A stretch of 50,056 nucleotides of DNA from Actinomycetes bacterium. Its GTDB lineage: Bacteria > Actinomycetota > Actinomycetes > Actinomycetales > Microbacteriaceae. The notes under the pieces are model-generated. The model had not been told where the DNA came from and searched no databases. It worked only from the letters and a program-made list of their open reading frames with translations. The stretch covers positions 1 to 50,056 of the forward strand of contig JAEZHW010000033.1 in the NCBI GenBank assembly GCA_023436775.1. Reading direction: 5' to 3'. Within the stretch, counting starts at the first letter, position 1. Every line of letters starts with the position of its first letter. The translations under genes were made by a program, and so were the position numbers. This document shows positions 23,853-32,873 of the stretch, piece after piece.

Positions 23853-24770
23853 TTACTGCCCGGTCGCGCCGAACAACCCCGGCCACCACGCGTAGGCGAG
23901 CGGATAGCCGAGGAACACGATCAGATCGATGGCAAGATGCGCCACCAGCAGTGGCCAGATCCGACCGGTCCGCACCGCGATCCAGCCGAACAGTGCACCC
24001 ATCACGACGTTGCCGATGAAGGGTCCGATGCCCTGATACAGGTGGTAGCTGCCACGCAGTAGGGCCGAGGTGGCAACGAACTGCCAGACGCTCCATCCCA
24101 GTTCGGTGAGGCGGGTGCGCAGGTACGCCACTACGATAATTTCTTCGGTGAGGCTGGCTCGCACCGCCACCAGCACCAGCACCGGCACCGTCCACCAGTG
24201 CGCATCCAGCGCGGTGGGCACCACGTTCAGGGTGATCCCAGCCGAGCGGCCGATCAGGTACAGCCCGAGCCCGGGGATCCCGATGAGCGCGACGAGCCCG
24301 AGGCCCTGCCAGACGTCACGGACTCGAAGACCGAGCCGGCCTGGTGCGGTCGCGGCCACCGCCCCGCGCGAGACCGCAATGTCGTGCACCGTCGAGACCC
24401 GATCCGAATCCACTGCCAGCCCAAGTCGGCGCCAGGGAGCGCGTCCCGGTAGCCAGAGCAGGAACACCACCAGCGCCACCGGCACGACGGCGTTCACGAA
24501 ACTGAGCAGCTGGTACAGCAGGTCCAGCCACGGCCGCTCATGGGCGGGCGTCACGATCTGCGCGGTCTGTTCGCCGAGCGCGCCGGGACGCGTCGCGGCA
24601 TCCACGAAGGAAAGGATGCTGGACAGCGCACTAATGCCGAACGAGACGCCGAGGACCAGCAGGATCTCGGCGATGATGTGGCGCCGCGATGGCGGGGCGA
24701 TGGTGAGCGAAGGGGTGACTGCGCTGGGAGTGGGGTGCGCCTCGCCGGCTTCGTTTCTGCGGGGGCTCAT
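23853..24770 (-). CDS. CPBP-family intramembrane metalloprotease (Abi/Rce1-like)
   Basis: A 305-aa polytopic membrane protein. The CPBP motifs are present: EEIIVVAYLRTRL (motif 1, EExxxxxR style, about 210), RGSYHLYQG with the motif 2 histidine, and HLAIDLIVF (motif 3, about 280-290). Relatives include Rce1-type CAAX proteases and bacteriocin-immunity proteins; the substrate is unknown. ATG 24770 overlaps the stop of the upstream DUF393 gene by ATGA, giving translational coupling, and gives a tail-free N-terminus. The frame stays open farther upstream, but that overlaps DUF393 codons. Confidence 0.88.
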   Translation of the reverse strand: MSPRRNEAGEAHPTPSAVTPSLTIAPPSRRHIIAEILLVLGVSFGISALSSILSFVDAATRPGALGEQTAQIVTPAHERPWLDLLYQLLSFVNAVVPVALVVFLLWLPGRAPWRRLGLAVDSDRVSTVHDIAVSRGAVAATAPGRLGLRVRDVWQGLGLVALIGIPGLGLYLIGRSAGITLNVVPTALDAHWWTVPVLVLVAVRASLTEEIIVVAYLRTRLTELGWSVWQFVATSALLRGSYHLYQGIGPFIGNVVMGALFGWIAVRTGRIWPLLVAHLAIDLIVFLGYPLAYAWWPGLFGATGQ

Positions 24771-25168
24771 GCCTGCTGGGGCGGCCGCATCGCACAGGCC
24801 GGAGTGCCGCCGGGAAGGCGCTGCCGATTCTTGGCCATCCATGAGTACCCGGCAGCCGAGACGAAGCTGAAGGGGAAGGTGTCTGAGAGGTGTCCTAGGA
24901 AGCGATACCAGCGCTTCGGCTGACGCTTGAACACCTCCGAAAGCGCCACATAGCCGCCGAGCTGCTGATCAGGGGTGACCAACCAGATGCGCTCATTGCA
25001 TTCTTCGGCGGTGAGGCCGTACTGCGCCAGGTCGGCGAACTGGTACGGAATGGTGTCCGGTGGGGAGGGCAGCATCTCGACGAGCTTGTGTATGCCGGTG
25101 GTGCAGAAGCCACAGTCACCGTCAAAAATCAGTAGCCCGCGGGGGCGCGTTCCCACTGTCTCAGCCAT
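24767..25168 (-). CDS. DUF393 (DCC family) thiol-disulfide oxidoreductase-like protein
   Basis: A 133-aa thioredoxin-like protein with the family motif DGDCGFCTTGIHKL (about residues 16-29), which carries the two redox cysteines, and the later YVALSEVFKRQPKRWY block. DUF393/DCC proteins are presumed oxidoreductases. It is the first gene of a two-gene unit whose second member, a membrane protease, overlaps it by 4 bp. It is divergent from typA across 94 bp that must hold both promoters. Confidence 0.85.
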   Translation of the reverse strand: MAETVGTRPRGLLIFDGDCGFCTTGIHKLVEMLPSPPDTIPYQFADLAQYGLTAEECNERIWLVTPDQQLGGYVALSEVFKRQPKRWYRFLGHLSDTFPFSFVSAAGYSWMAKNRQRLPGGTPACAMRPPQQA

Positions 25169-25262
25169 ATCTGCAGCCTACTCGCGTAGACTGTACTGTC
25201 GGCCAAATTCTGGCCAGCCCGGCAGTCGCCGCTGAGACAACCACAAGGACCCAGGTATCACC

Positions 25263-27167
25263 ATGGCCATTCGCACCCGAGACGAACTGCGAAACGTCGC
25301 AATCGTCGCCCACGTTGACCACGGCAAGACCACGCTCGTCGACGCCATGCTCCGTCAGACGAACTCCTTTGCCGCACACGCACACGTGGACGAACGTGCC
25401 ATGGACTCCAACGAGTTGGAGCGCGAAAAGGGCATCACGATCCTCGCCAAGAACACTGCGATCACCTACCAGGGCGCGCACTCCGGCGGCACGCCGATCA
25501 CCATCAACGTGATCGACACGCCCGGCCACGCCGACTTCGGTGGCGAGGTGGAGCGCGGCCTGAGCATGGTGGACGGCGTCGTGTTGCTGGTGGACGCCAG
25601 TGAGGGCCCGCTGCCGCAGACCCGCTTCGTGCTGCGCAAGGCGCTGCAGGCCAAGCTGCCGGTGATTCTGCTGGTGAACAAGACCGACCGTCCGGACGCC
25701 CGGATCGACGACGTGGTCTCGGAAAGTCAGGACCTGCTGCTGGGCTTGGCCGCGGACATCGCCGAGGACGAGCCGGAACTGGACCTGGACGCCGTCCTCG
25801 ATGTGCCGGTGGTGTACGCATCGGGCAAGGCTGGCCGTGCCTCCAAGAACAAGCCGGCCAACGGCGAACTGCCGGACAACGAAGACCTCGAGCCGCTGTT
25901 TGCGGCGATCATGCAGCACATTCCCGCGCCGAGCTATGACGACGAGGCCCCGCTGCAGGCTTGGGTGACCAACCTCGACGCCTCGCCGTTCCTTGGCCGC
26001 CTCGCGCTGCTGCGCGTGTTCAACGGTGAGATCCGCAAGGGTCAGACCGTCGCCTGGGTCCGCCACGATGGCTCGCACTCGAACGTGCGCATCACCGAAC
26101 TGCTGAAGACCCGCGCCCTGGACCGCTACCCGGCCGAATCGGCTGGCCCCGGCGACATCATCGCCGTTGCCGGTATTGAAGACATCACCATTGGTGAAAC
26201 CCTGGCTGACCCCGAGGACGTCCGCCCGCTGCCGGCCATCAAGGTCGACGACCCGGCGATCTCGATGACGATCGGCACGAACACCAGCCCGCTGGTGGGT
26301 AAGGTCAAGGGGCACAAGCTGACCGCCCGCATGGTCAAGGACCGCCTCGACCGCGAACTGATCGGTAACGTCTCGCTCAAGGTGGTCGACATCGGCCAGC
26401 CGGACGCCTGGGAAGTGCAGGGCCGAGGCGAACTCGCCCTGGCGATCCTGGTCGAGCAGATGCGCCGCGAAGGCTTCGAACTCACCGTCGGCAAGCCGCA
26501 GGTGGTCACCCGCACCGTCGACGGCAAGGTGCAGGAGCCGTACGAGCACCTCACCATCGACACCCCGGAAGAGTACCTGGGCGCCATCACCCAGTTGCTC
26601 GCCGCCCGCAAGGGTCGGATGGAATCGATGTCGAACCACGGCACCGGTTGGGTTCGGATGGAGTTCATCGTCCCGAGCCGCGGCCTGATCGGCTTCCGCA
26701 CCGAATTCATGACGCAGACCCGCGGTACCGGTATCGCCAACGCGATCTCGCACGGCTACGGTGACTGGGCTGGTCCCATCTCGACCCGGAACACCGGCTC
26801 GATTGTGGCCGACCGCGCGGGCGTGGCAACCACCAACGCCATGATGCAGTTGCAGGAGCGCATGAGCTTCTTCATCAAGCCGACTGACGAAGTCTATGAG
26901 GGCATGGTCGTTGGCGAGAACCCGCGCAACGAAGACATGGATGTGAACATCACCAAGGAGAAGCAGCTCAACAACATTCGCTCCTCCACTGCTGACGAGC
27001 TGGAGCGCCTCACCCCGCCGCGTCAGCTCTCGCTCGAGGAGTGCCTCGAGTTCGCTGCCGAGGACGAGTGCGTGGAAGTGACTCCCGAGGTCGTTCGCGT
27101 GCGCAAGGTGATCCTGGACAAGACCGAGCGCGCCCGCGCTGCCTCGCGTCTGAAGCGTCAGCAGTAG
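25263..27167 (+). CDS. typA: Ribosome-associated translational GTPase TypA/BipA
   Basis: A 634-aa cytosolic GTPase that assists ribosome function and 50S assembly under stress. G-motifs: AHVDHGKTTLVDAML (about 17-31), EKGITILAKNTAI (switch I), DTPGHADFGGEVERG (about 85-99) and NKTDRPDAR (about 140-148). EF-G-like domains follow, then the TypA-specific C-terminal domain (SRGLIGFRTEFMTQTRGTG; KPTDEVYEGMVVGENPRNED). Full length for the family. The start is ATG 25263 after a modest AGGACCC site. Confidence 0.97.
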   Translation: MAIRTRDELRNVAIVAHVDHGKTTLVDAMLRQTNSFAAHAHVDERAMDSNELEREKGITILAKNTAITYQGAHSGGTPITINVIDTPGHADFGGEVERGLSMVDGVVLLVDASEGPLPQTRFVLRKALQAKLPVILLVNKTDRPDARIDDVVSESQDLLLGLAADIAEDEPELDLDAVLDVPVVYASGKAGRASKNKPANGELPDNEDLEPLFAAIMQHIPAPSYDDEAPLQAWVTNLDASPFLGRLALLRVFNGEIRKGQTVAWVRHDGSHSNVRITELLKTRALDRYPAESAGPGDIIAVAGIEDITIGETLADPEDVRPLPAIKVDDPAISMTIGTNTSPLVGKVKGHKLTARMVKDRLDRELIGNVSLKVVDIGQPDAWEVQGRGELALAILVEQMRREGFELTVGKPQVVTRTVDGKVQEPYEHLTIDTPEEYLGAITQLLAARKGRMESMSNHGTGWVRMEFIVPSRGLIGFRTEFMTQTRGTGIANAISHGYGDWAGPISTRNTGSIVADRAGVATTNAMMQLQERMSFFIKPTDEVYEGMVVGENPRNEDMDVNITKEKQLNNIRSSTADELERLTPPRQLSLEECLEFAAEDECVEVTPEVVRVRKVILDKTERARAASRLKRQQ

Positions 27168-27253
27168 GCAATTCGGTAGGCATTCCGGGTTCGTCAGGGA
27201 ACCCTCCAGGGCCAGTTGGCTATTCTGGGGGAATCTGACCATCGGAGGTAAGC

Positions 27254-28480
27254 ATGCGGCCCGATAGCGAGCGCATCCTGCTCGTGCACGCGTACCCGAC
27301 CGATGAGGTCGCACAAACCGGCGGCACCATCGCGGCGCTGATCGCATCCGGCGTGGGCGTGACGGTGTTGACCTGCACCCGCGGCGAACTGGCAGCCGTC
27401 GCAGCCGATGCGGCGCAGGTGCTTCCGGGTGATCCGCGCGGTATCGGTGAACTCCGGGAACGCGAGGCACGCATCGCCCTGTCTGCGCTCGGCGTCACCG
27501 ACCACCGCTTCCTTGGCGACCCCGCGGCTCGCCGCCACGGCCTGCCGCCGCGGCAGTACCTGGACTCTGGTTCGAGCCTGCAGGAGTTGGCCGATACGAA
27601 GTCGCTGGCAACCATCGACCCGGCCAGTCTGATTGCGGCGCCGATGGAGGAGCTGCTCGCTGACATTCACGCGGTGGTTCGCCACGTTGAGCCGACCACC
27701 ATCATCGTGTGTGACGGTGAGGGTGGTGAACTGCGCCCAGACCACATCAAGGTGTACCAAGCGGTGCTGCAGGTTGCCGACTTCCAGAACATTCCGGTCT
27801 ACGCGGCCTCCCCGCTCGGGGGCGCGGGCCGAATCGTGGAGTTGGACGTCTTTGCGCACTTGGAGGTGAAGCGCCTCGCCCTGTCGGCACACCGCAGTCA
27901 GCTGAGCCTCACCGAGAATGGCTACCGCACGACCGACGGGCGCGAACACGTGCTCTCGGACGTCGAACGCTTCCGTCTGGTGCCGACCAGCCTGCCCGAG
28001 GCCAAGCCGAAGTGGCCGGAACCGGGGGCATCGCTGTGGACGTTCCTGGCCGCCTCGGCTGCGGCGTTCTTCGCTGGGGTCGTGGTGTCGTTGATCACGA
28101 CGCTCAACCACCAGGCCAAGTGGGACCTGTTCGGCGCGATGGTGCCGGTTGGCGTCGGCCTGGGCGTGGCCACCCTGGTACTGGTGCTGGCTGGCATTCG
28201 TCTGGTGACCGACCGCCGTGCCTACGCCATTGTGGCTGCGCTCGGCGTGGTGGCGGTGCTGGTGTGGCTGTGGCTGATCGGCATCGGCGGCTACACCTTC
28301 GTGCCGATGAATCTGCGCGGCATCGTCTGGGTCATTACGGTGCCGCTGGCAGCCGTGTTGGCTGCAGTATGGCCGAGCCCAGATCAGAAGCGCGCGCTCT
28401 TTCGACGCCTCCGCGGCGGCCTTGCGGTGCGCGTCGGTGGAATAATGAAGGCGTCGGGCAACAAGCCCGGACGAGACTAG
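27254..28480 (+). CDS. PIG-L-like protein with lost catalytic residues, fused to four membrane helices
   Basis: A 408-aa protein. The first ~245 residues have the PIG-L/MshB deacetylase fold, but the metal motif AHPDDE reads AYPTDE here (Y14 for the zinc His, T16 for the catalytic Asp; D17 kept). The second motif HPDH reads RPDH (R161 for the first His; H164 kept). It is therefore unlikely to deacetylate in the standard way. About 255-390 holds four membrane helices (LWTFLAASAAAFFAGVVVSL; VPVGVGLGVATLVLVLAGI; AIVAALGVVAVLVWLWLIG; WVITVPLAAVLAAVW). ATG 27254 has a strong GGAGGT. It lies 12 bp before fdxA, so one operon is likely. Confidence 0.85.
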   Translation: MRPDSERILLVHAYPTDEVAQTGGTIAALIASGVGVTVLTCTRGELAAVAADAAQVLPGDPRGIGELREREARIALSALGVTDHRFLGDPAARRHGLPPRQYLDSGSSLQELADTKSLATIDPASLIAAPMEELLADIHAVVRHVEPTTIIVCDGEGGELRPDHIKVYQAVLQVADFQNIPVYAASPLGGAGRIVELDVFAHLEVKRLALSAHRSQLSLTENGYRTTDGREHVLSDVERFRLVPTSLPEAKPKWPEPGASLWTFLAASAAAFFAGVVVSLITTLNHQAKWDLFGAMVPVGVGLGVATLVLVLAGIRLVTDRRAYAIVAALGVVAVLVWLWLIGIGGYTFVPMNLRGIVWVITVPLAAVLAAVWPSPDQKRALFRRLRGGLAVRVGGIMKASGNKPGRD

Positions 28481-28492
28481 AGGATTCTTGCC

Positions 28493-28819
28493 GTGACCTA
28501 CGTAATCGCGTTGCCGTGCGTTGATGTGAAGGACCGTGCCTGCATCGACGAATGCCCTGTCGACTGCATTTACGAGGGTGACCGGATGCTCTACATCCAC
28601 CCCGACGAGTGCGTGGACTGTGGCGCGTGCGAGCCGGTGTGCCCGGTCGAGGCGATCTTTTACGAAGACGACCTGCCGGCCGAGTGGAACGACTACTACA
28701 CGGCCAACGTGGAATTCTTCAGCCAGCTTGGCTCGCCGGGCGGTGCGGCCAAGGTGGGTGCTGTCGACTACGACCACCCGCTGGTTGCGGCGCTGCCGCC
28801 TCAGGGCGACGCAGAGTGA
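28493..28819 (+). CDS. fdxA: Ferredoxin FdxA (7Fe, 3Fe-4S/4Fe-4S type)
   Basis: A 108-aa soluble electron carrier. Cluster ligands are visible: CVDVKDRACIDECPVDCIY (about 9-27) and CVDCGACEPVCPVEAIFY (about 40-57), the arrangement of actinobacterial seven-iron ferredoxins. The acidic tail is normal. The start is GTG 28493. It is 12 bp after the PIG-L-like gene, and its stop overlaps the dapC start (GTGA), so the three genes are probably co-transcribed. Confidence 0.95.
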   Translation: MTYVIALPCVDVKDRACIDECPVDCIYEGDRMLYIHPDECVDCGACEPVCPVEAIFYEDDLPAEWNDYYTANVEFFSQLGSPGGAAKVGAVDYDHPLVAALPPQGDAE

Positions 28820-29922
28820 GCACCCCGGCCGGGCTGGCACTGCCCGATTTTCCTTGGGACCAGCTCGCGCCGTACGCCGCGAAGGCCAAGGCACATGCCG
28901 GAGGTCTGATTGACCTTTCGGTTGGGTCGCCCGTGGACCCGACGCCAGCCGTCATCGCTGAGGCGCTGCGTCAGGCCGTGGACTCGCACGCCTATCCGGC
29001 AGCGGCCGGTACCCCCGCGCTGCGCCAGGCCATTATCGCCTGGTACCAGCGTCGTCGCAGCGTTCCCGGCCTCAGTGAGGCCGAGGTGATGCCGACCATT
29101 GGGTCCAAGGAACTGATCGCGCTCTTGCCGCTGCTGCTTGGGCTTGGTCCCGATGACGCGGTGGTCTTCCCGACCGCAGCGTACCCGACCTACGCAGTGG
29201 GGGCGCAGATCGCGCGCGCCCAGGCGGTGGCGGCCGATGACCCGGCCGACTGGCCGGACAACACCCGCCTGGTCTGGCTGAATAGCCCGGGCAACCCGGA
29301 CGGCTCCGTGCTGGACCTTGCGCAGCTGCGCGCAGCGGTCGCTCGTGCTCGCGAACTTGGTGCCGTGATCGCCGGCGACGAGTGCTACGCGGAACTCAAC
29401 TGGGCTGGTGACGACCCGACCGCGTGCATCTTGGATCCGCGCGTGGTGGGGGAGGACCGCAGCAATGTGCTCTCGGTCTACTCGCTGAGCAAGCAGTCGA
29501 ATCTTGCTGGTTACCGGGCCGCCTTCGTGGCCGGGGATGCAGCACTGATCGACATCATCAAGCTGGCGCGCCGCCACGCTGGTCTCATCCCGCCCGGTCC
29601 CGTGCAGGCGGCGATGGTGGCAGCGTTGCAGGACGACACCCACGTCGCCGAGCAGCGCGAACGGTACCGTGCGCGCCGCAACGCCCTGTTGCCAGTGCTG
29701 CAGGCCAATGGCTTCCGCATCGATCGATCCACCGCGGGCCTCTACCTCTGGGTGACCCGCGACGAGGACTGCTGGGTCACGCTCGACGCCTTGGCGGAGC
29801 AGGGCATTCTGGCCGCTCCTGGCGCCTTCTACGGGCCTGCAGCGGCCCAGCATGTGCGGATCGCGTTGACGGCCAGCGACGAGGCGATTGCTGAGGCCGC
29901 AGCGCGCCTCGCCGCACGTTGA
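28816..29922 (+). CDS. dapC: Succinyldiaminopimelate transaminase DapC
   Basis: A 368-aa PLP-dependent class I/II aminotransferase that makes N-succinyl-LL-diaminopimelate in the succinylase branch of lysine and cell-wall diaminopimelate synthesis. It starts GLALPDFPWDQLAPYAAKAK, with NSPGNPDGSVLD (about 157-168) and the PLP lysine in SLSKQSNLAGYR (about 224-235). GTG 28816 overlaps the fdxA stop by 4 bp. Pathway partners dapD and dapE lie 2-3 kb away. The family assignment is solid; exact donor use follows from the actinobacterial DapC group and the context. Confidence 0.93.
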   Translation: MSTPAGLALPDFPWDQLAPYAAKAKAHAGGLIDLSVGSPVDPTPAVIAEALRQAVDSHAYPAAAGTPALRQAIIAWYQRRRSVPGLSEAEVMPTIGSKELIALLPLLLGLGPDDAVVFPTAAYPTYAVGAQIARAQAVAADDPADWPDNTRLVWLNSPGNPDGSVLDLAQLRAAVARARELGAVIAGDECYAELNWAGDDPTACILDPRVVGEDRSNVLSVYSLSKQSNLAGYRAAFVAGDAALIDIIKLARRHAGLIPPGPVQAAMVAALQDDTHVAEQRERYRARRNALLPVLQANGFRIDRSTAGLYLWVTRDEDCWVTLDALAEQGILAAPGAFYGPAAAQHVRIALTASDEAIAEAAARLAAR

Positions 29923-30025
29923 TCCTGACTGCCTGATCGCTGAGCAGAGGTTGCATCGGCGTCGTTGCGATCGCCAGACGTCGGCTAGTCTTGAGAAGAC
30001 CACTCGACACCACGAGGGAGCCCAG

Positions 30026-31315
30026 ATGGCTGACGACGCCCAGAAGGCGATTCTGCAGTATCCCGGCGGTACGGCGGAATTCCCGCTGCTGCCCGCCGTT
30101 GACGGTAAGGCTGCGATCGACTTTTCCACCCTGACCAAGCAGACCGGTTACACCGCGCTCGACTACGGGTTCGTGAACACCGCGTCGACCCGGAGTGCGA
30201 TTACCTACATCGATGGCGATGAGGGTGTGCTGCGCTACCGCGGGTACCCGATTGAACAGGTCGCCGAGAACTCGACGTTCCTCGAAGTCGCCTGGTTGCT
30301 GATCTACGGCGAATTGCCGACCCCGCAGCAGCTCGCCGAGTTCGATGACCGCATTCGTCGGCACACCCTGCTGCACGAGGACCTGAAGCGCTTCTTCGAC
30401 GCACTGCCGTCCAGCGCGCACCCGATGTCGGTGCTCTCCTCGGCGGTGTCGGCCCTGTCGACCTATTACGAAGACTCGCTGTCGGTGTCTGACCCCGAGG
30501 CGGTCGAACTGACCACCGTGCGCCTGCTGGCGAAGTTGCCAGTGATCGCGGCCTACGCGCACAAGAAGAGCATCGGTCAGGCGTTCCTGTACCCGGACAA
30601 CTCGCTGAGCTTCGTGGACAACTTCCTGCGCCTGAACTTCGGCACCATGGCCGAGCCCTATGAGGTCAACCCCGTAGTCAGCCGGGCGCTGGACCGTCTG
30701 CTGATCCTGCACGAAGACCACGAGCAGAACGCCTCGACCTCGACGGTGCGCCTGGTCGGTTCGACCCAGGCCAACCTGTTCGCTTCGGTCTCGGCTGGCA
30801 TCAACGCCCTCTACGGCCCGCTGCACGGTGGCGCCAACGAGGCCGTGCTGCAGATGCTCGGCCAGATCCGCGACTCCGGCGAGTCGGTGCAGTCCTTCGT
30901 GGACCGCGTGAAGCGCAAGGAAGACGGCGTGAAGCTGATGGGCTTCGGACACCGCGTCTACAAGTCGTATGACCCGCGCGCCAAGCTGGTCAAGGCCAGC
31001 GCTGACGAGGTGCTCGACGCGCTGGGCGTCAGCGACCCGCTGCTCGACATCGCCCGCGAACTCGAGCAGATTGCCCTCGCCGATGAGTACTTCGTGGAGC
31101 GCAAGCTCTACCCGAACGTCGACTTCTACACCGGCGTCATCTACAAGGCCATGGGTTTCCCGACCCGAATGTTCACGGTGCTGTTCGCCATCGGTCGTCT
31201 GCCCGGCTGGATCGCGCACTGGCGCGAACTGCACGCCGACCCGGCGACCAAGATTGGTCGCCCGCAGCAGCTCTACACCGGGCCTGCTGTCCGCGACTGG
31301 CCGACCAGCCGCTAA
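30026..31315 (+). CDS. gltA: Type II citrate synthase
   Basis: A 429-aa cytosolic enzyme condensing oxaloacetate with acetyl-CoA in the TCA cycle. Landmarks: the N-terminal ILQYPGGTAEFPLLPAVDG, ITYIDGDEGVLRYRGYPIE (about 55-73), the His region NLFASVSAGINALYGPLHGG (about 250-269), GFGHRVYKSYDPRAK (about 307-321) and the catalytic Asp in LYPNVDFYTG (about 365-374). Full length. The start is ATG 30026 with GGGAG 8 bp before. The 103-bp gap after dapC likely holds its own promoter. A strong terminator follows. Confidence 0.96.
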   Translation: MADDAQKAILQYPGGTAEFPLLPAVDGKAAIDFSTLTKQTGYTALDYGFVNTASTRSAITYIDGDEGVLRYRGYPIEQVAENSTFLEVAWLLIYGELPTPQQLAEFDDRIRRHTLLHEDLKRFFDALPSSAHPMSVLSSAVSALSTYYEDSLSVSDPEAVELTTVRLLAKLPVIAAYAHKKSIGQAFLYPDNSLSFVDNFLRLNFGTMAEPYEVNPVVSRALDRLLILHEDHEQNASTSTVRLVGSTQANLFASVSAGINALYGPLHGGANEAVLQMLGQIRDSGESVQSFVDRVKRKEDGVKLMGFGHRVYKSYDPRAKLVKASADEVLDALGVSDPLLDIARELEQIALADEYFVERKLYPNVDFYTGVIYKAMGFPTRMFTVLFAIGRLPGWIAHWRELHADPATKIGRPQQLYTGPAVRDWPTSR

Positions 31316-31323
31316 GGCAAGCT

Positions 31324-31357
31324 AAAGGGCGCCGCTCCAATCGGAGCGGCGCCCTTT
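31324..31357. terminator. Strong bidirectional terminator after gltA
   Basis: GGGCGCCGCTCC (31327-31338) and GGAGCGGCGCCC (31343-31354) form a 12-bp stem with a 4-nt loop, flanked by AAA and TTT. It serves both gltA and the convergent membrane-protein gene. Confidence 0.92.
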
Positions 31358-31371
31358 GCGTTGGGTTTGAC

Positions 31372-31737
31372 CTAGACGAAGAAGTAGCGCCACATCACGG
31401 CAACGACGACGTTGACGATTGCAGCGATACCGGCCACGTGCAGCCAGATGTGCTTCTTGCCCTGCTTCGCCTTGCTGATCATCGACACACCCACCAGGGC
31501 AGTGATCGCGAACAGCAGCTTGAAGGTGATCTTGACGTTGTCGATAGCATCGCCGTTGCCCAGGGCGTAGGCCATGCCGACCAGGAGGATACCGGTGACC
31601 ACCTGCATGCCGGTACCGATGTGCAGCCAGCGCAGTTCGAAGTGCTCCTTCGCGCGCAGCTGCTGCAGGTACGGCCCGATGATCGCGGCCGCACCCAGGA
31701 TGTGAATAACGACGAGAATACCCTTGAGGATTTCCAT
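31372..31737 (-). CDS. Small integral membrane protein (four helices), unknown function
   Basis: A 121-aa protein with four hydrophobic segments: ILKGILVVIHILGAAAIIGP, LHIGTGMQVVTGILLVGMAY, ITFKLLFAITALVGVSMI and VAGIAAIVNVVVAVMWRYFF. The His in the first and second helices and the layout recall small actinobacterial DUF-type membrane proteins, but I cannot name the family. The start is ATG 31737. It sits between the shared gltA terminator and dapD, on the dapD strand and downstream of it. Confidence 0.75.
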   Translation of the reverse strand: MEILKGILVVIHILGAAAIIGPYLQQLRAKEHFELRWLHIGTGMQVVTGILLVGMAYALGNGDAIDNVKITFKLLFAITALVGVSMISKAKQGKKHIWLHVAGIAAIVNVVVAVMWRYFFV

Positions 31738-31854
31738 GACGACATTGTGTCCGGAAAAACTCGGACCGTCTAGGAAGGCAAGGCTCAGGACCGTGGCACG
31801 GGACGGTTTGCCCCGCGGGACCGGCGCCCGCTGGACACCCTCAGCGGATCGCGA

Positions 31855-32829
31855 CTAGGCGTGCAACTGGGCGTTCAGCACGATGCCGGTGCCCTTCCGC
31901 GGCAGCACTTCGACGGCGCCAGTAACCGAGTTGCGGCGGAAGAGCAGATTGGCAACACCCGAGAGCTCGACCGCCTTGACGCGGCGCGGCTCGCCCTGCT
32001 CGTCCACGCTGCCGTCCAGCAGCGTCACCTTGGTGCCGGCGGTGACGTAGAGGCCAGCCTCGACCACCGAATCGTCACCGATCGAGATACCGATGCCCGA
32101 GTTCGCGCCCAGCAGCGCACGCTCACCGATGGTGATGCGCTCGGTGCCACCGCCAGAAAGCGTACCCATGATCGAGGCGCCGCCACCGATGTCCGAGCCG
32201 TCACCGACGACCACGCCCTGCGAGATGCGGCCTTCGACCATGGAGGTACCGAGGGTACCGGCATTGAAGTTCACAAAGCCCTCGTGCATCACGGTGGTGC
32301 CCGGCGCGAGGTGGGCACCGAGGCGAACGCGCGAGGCGTCGGCGATGCGCACCCGCTCCGGGGTCACGTAGTCGAGCATGCGCGGGAACTTGTCGATACC
32401 CAGCACCGAGATTCCGGCGCGCTGCAGCACCGGACGCAGCTGGGTGAAGTCGTCCGGGTGCACCGGGCCGCCGGTGGTCCACACCACAATCGGCAAGTGA
32501 CCGAAGATGCCATCCAGGTTGATCGTGTTCGGCTGCACGAGCAGGTGCGACAGCAGGTGCAGGCGCAGGTACGCGTCCGGCGTGGAGGTCGGGTGGTGAT
32601 CGAGGTTGATCTGGACCGTCACCGGTTCGATCCGCACGCGACGACGCGGGTCCTCGCCGGTCAGGGCCTCGTATTCGGCCGGAACAATCCACGGTTCGCG
32701 ACCGGCCGGCAGTTCGCCAAGTTCCGGCTTCGGGAACCAGGTGTCCAGCACCGTGCCGTCGTTGGCGATCGTGGCGAGGCCGTAGCCCCAGGCGGAACGG
32801 ACGGCGGTGTCGGAAGATGCATTGGACAT
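31855..32829 (-). CDS. dapD: Tetrahydrodipicolinate N-succinyltransferase DapD
   Basis: A 324-aa cytosolic trimeric acyltransferase that transfers succinyl from succinyl-CoA to tetrahydrodipicolinate, the step before DapC. The C-terminal half has left-handed beta-helix hexapeptide repeats (MHEGFVNFNAGTLGTSMVEG; GDGSDIGGGASIMGTLSGGG; GANSGIGISIGDDSVVEAGL). Its actinobacterial-type N-terminal domain is longer than in enterobacteria. The start is ATG 32829. It is divergent from dapE with 44 bp between start codons, so the two promoters must overlap, which allows shared control. Confidence 0.95.
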   Translation of the reverse strand: MSNASSDTAVRSAWGYGLATIANDGTVLDTWFPKPELGELPAGREPWIVPAEYEALTGEDPRRRVRIEPVTVQINLDHHPTSTPDAYLRLHLLSHLLVQPNTINLDGIFGHLPIVVWTTGGPVHPDDFTQLRPVLQRAGISVLGIDKFPRMLDYVTPERVRIADASRVRLGAHLAPGTTVMHEGFVNFNAGTLGTSMVEGRISQGVVVGDGSDIGGGASIMGTLSGGGTERITIGERALLGANSGIGISIGDDSVVEAGLYVTAGTKVTLLDGSVDEQGEPRRVKAVELSGVANLLFRRNSVTGAVEVLPRKGTGIVLNAQLHA

Positions 32830-32873
32830 ACTCCAAGCCTACCGGGGCAGGTGGCGGCTCTACACTGGGGGCC

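Noticed and set aside
25161..27470. A 769-aa minus-strand open frame
   Set aside because: Antisense of typA; no recognisable domain and skewed composition.
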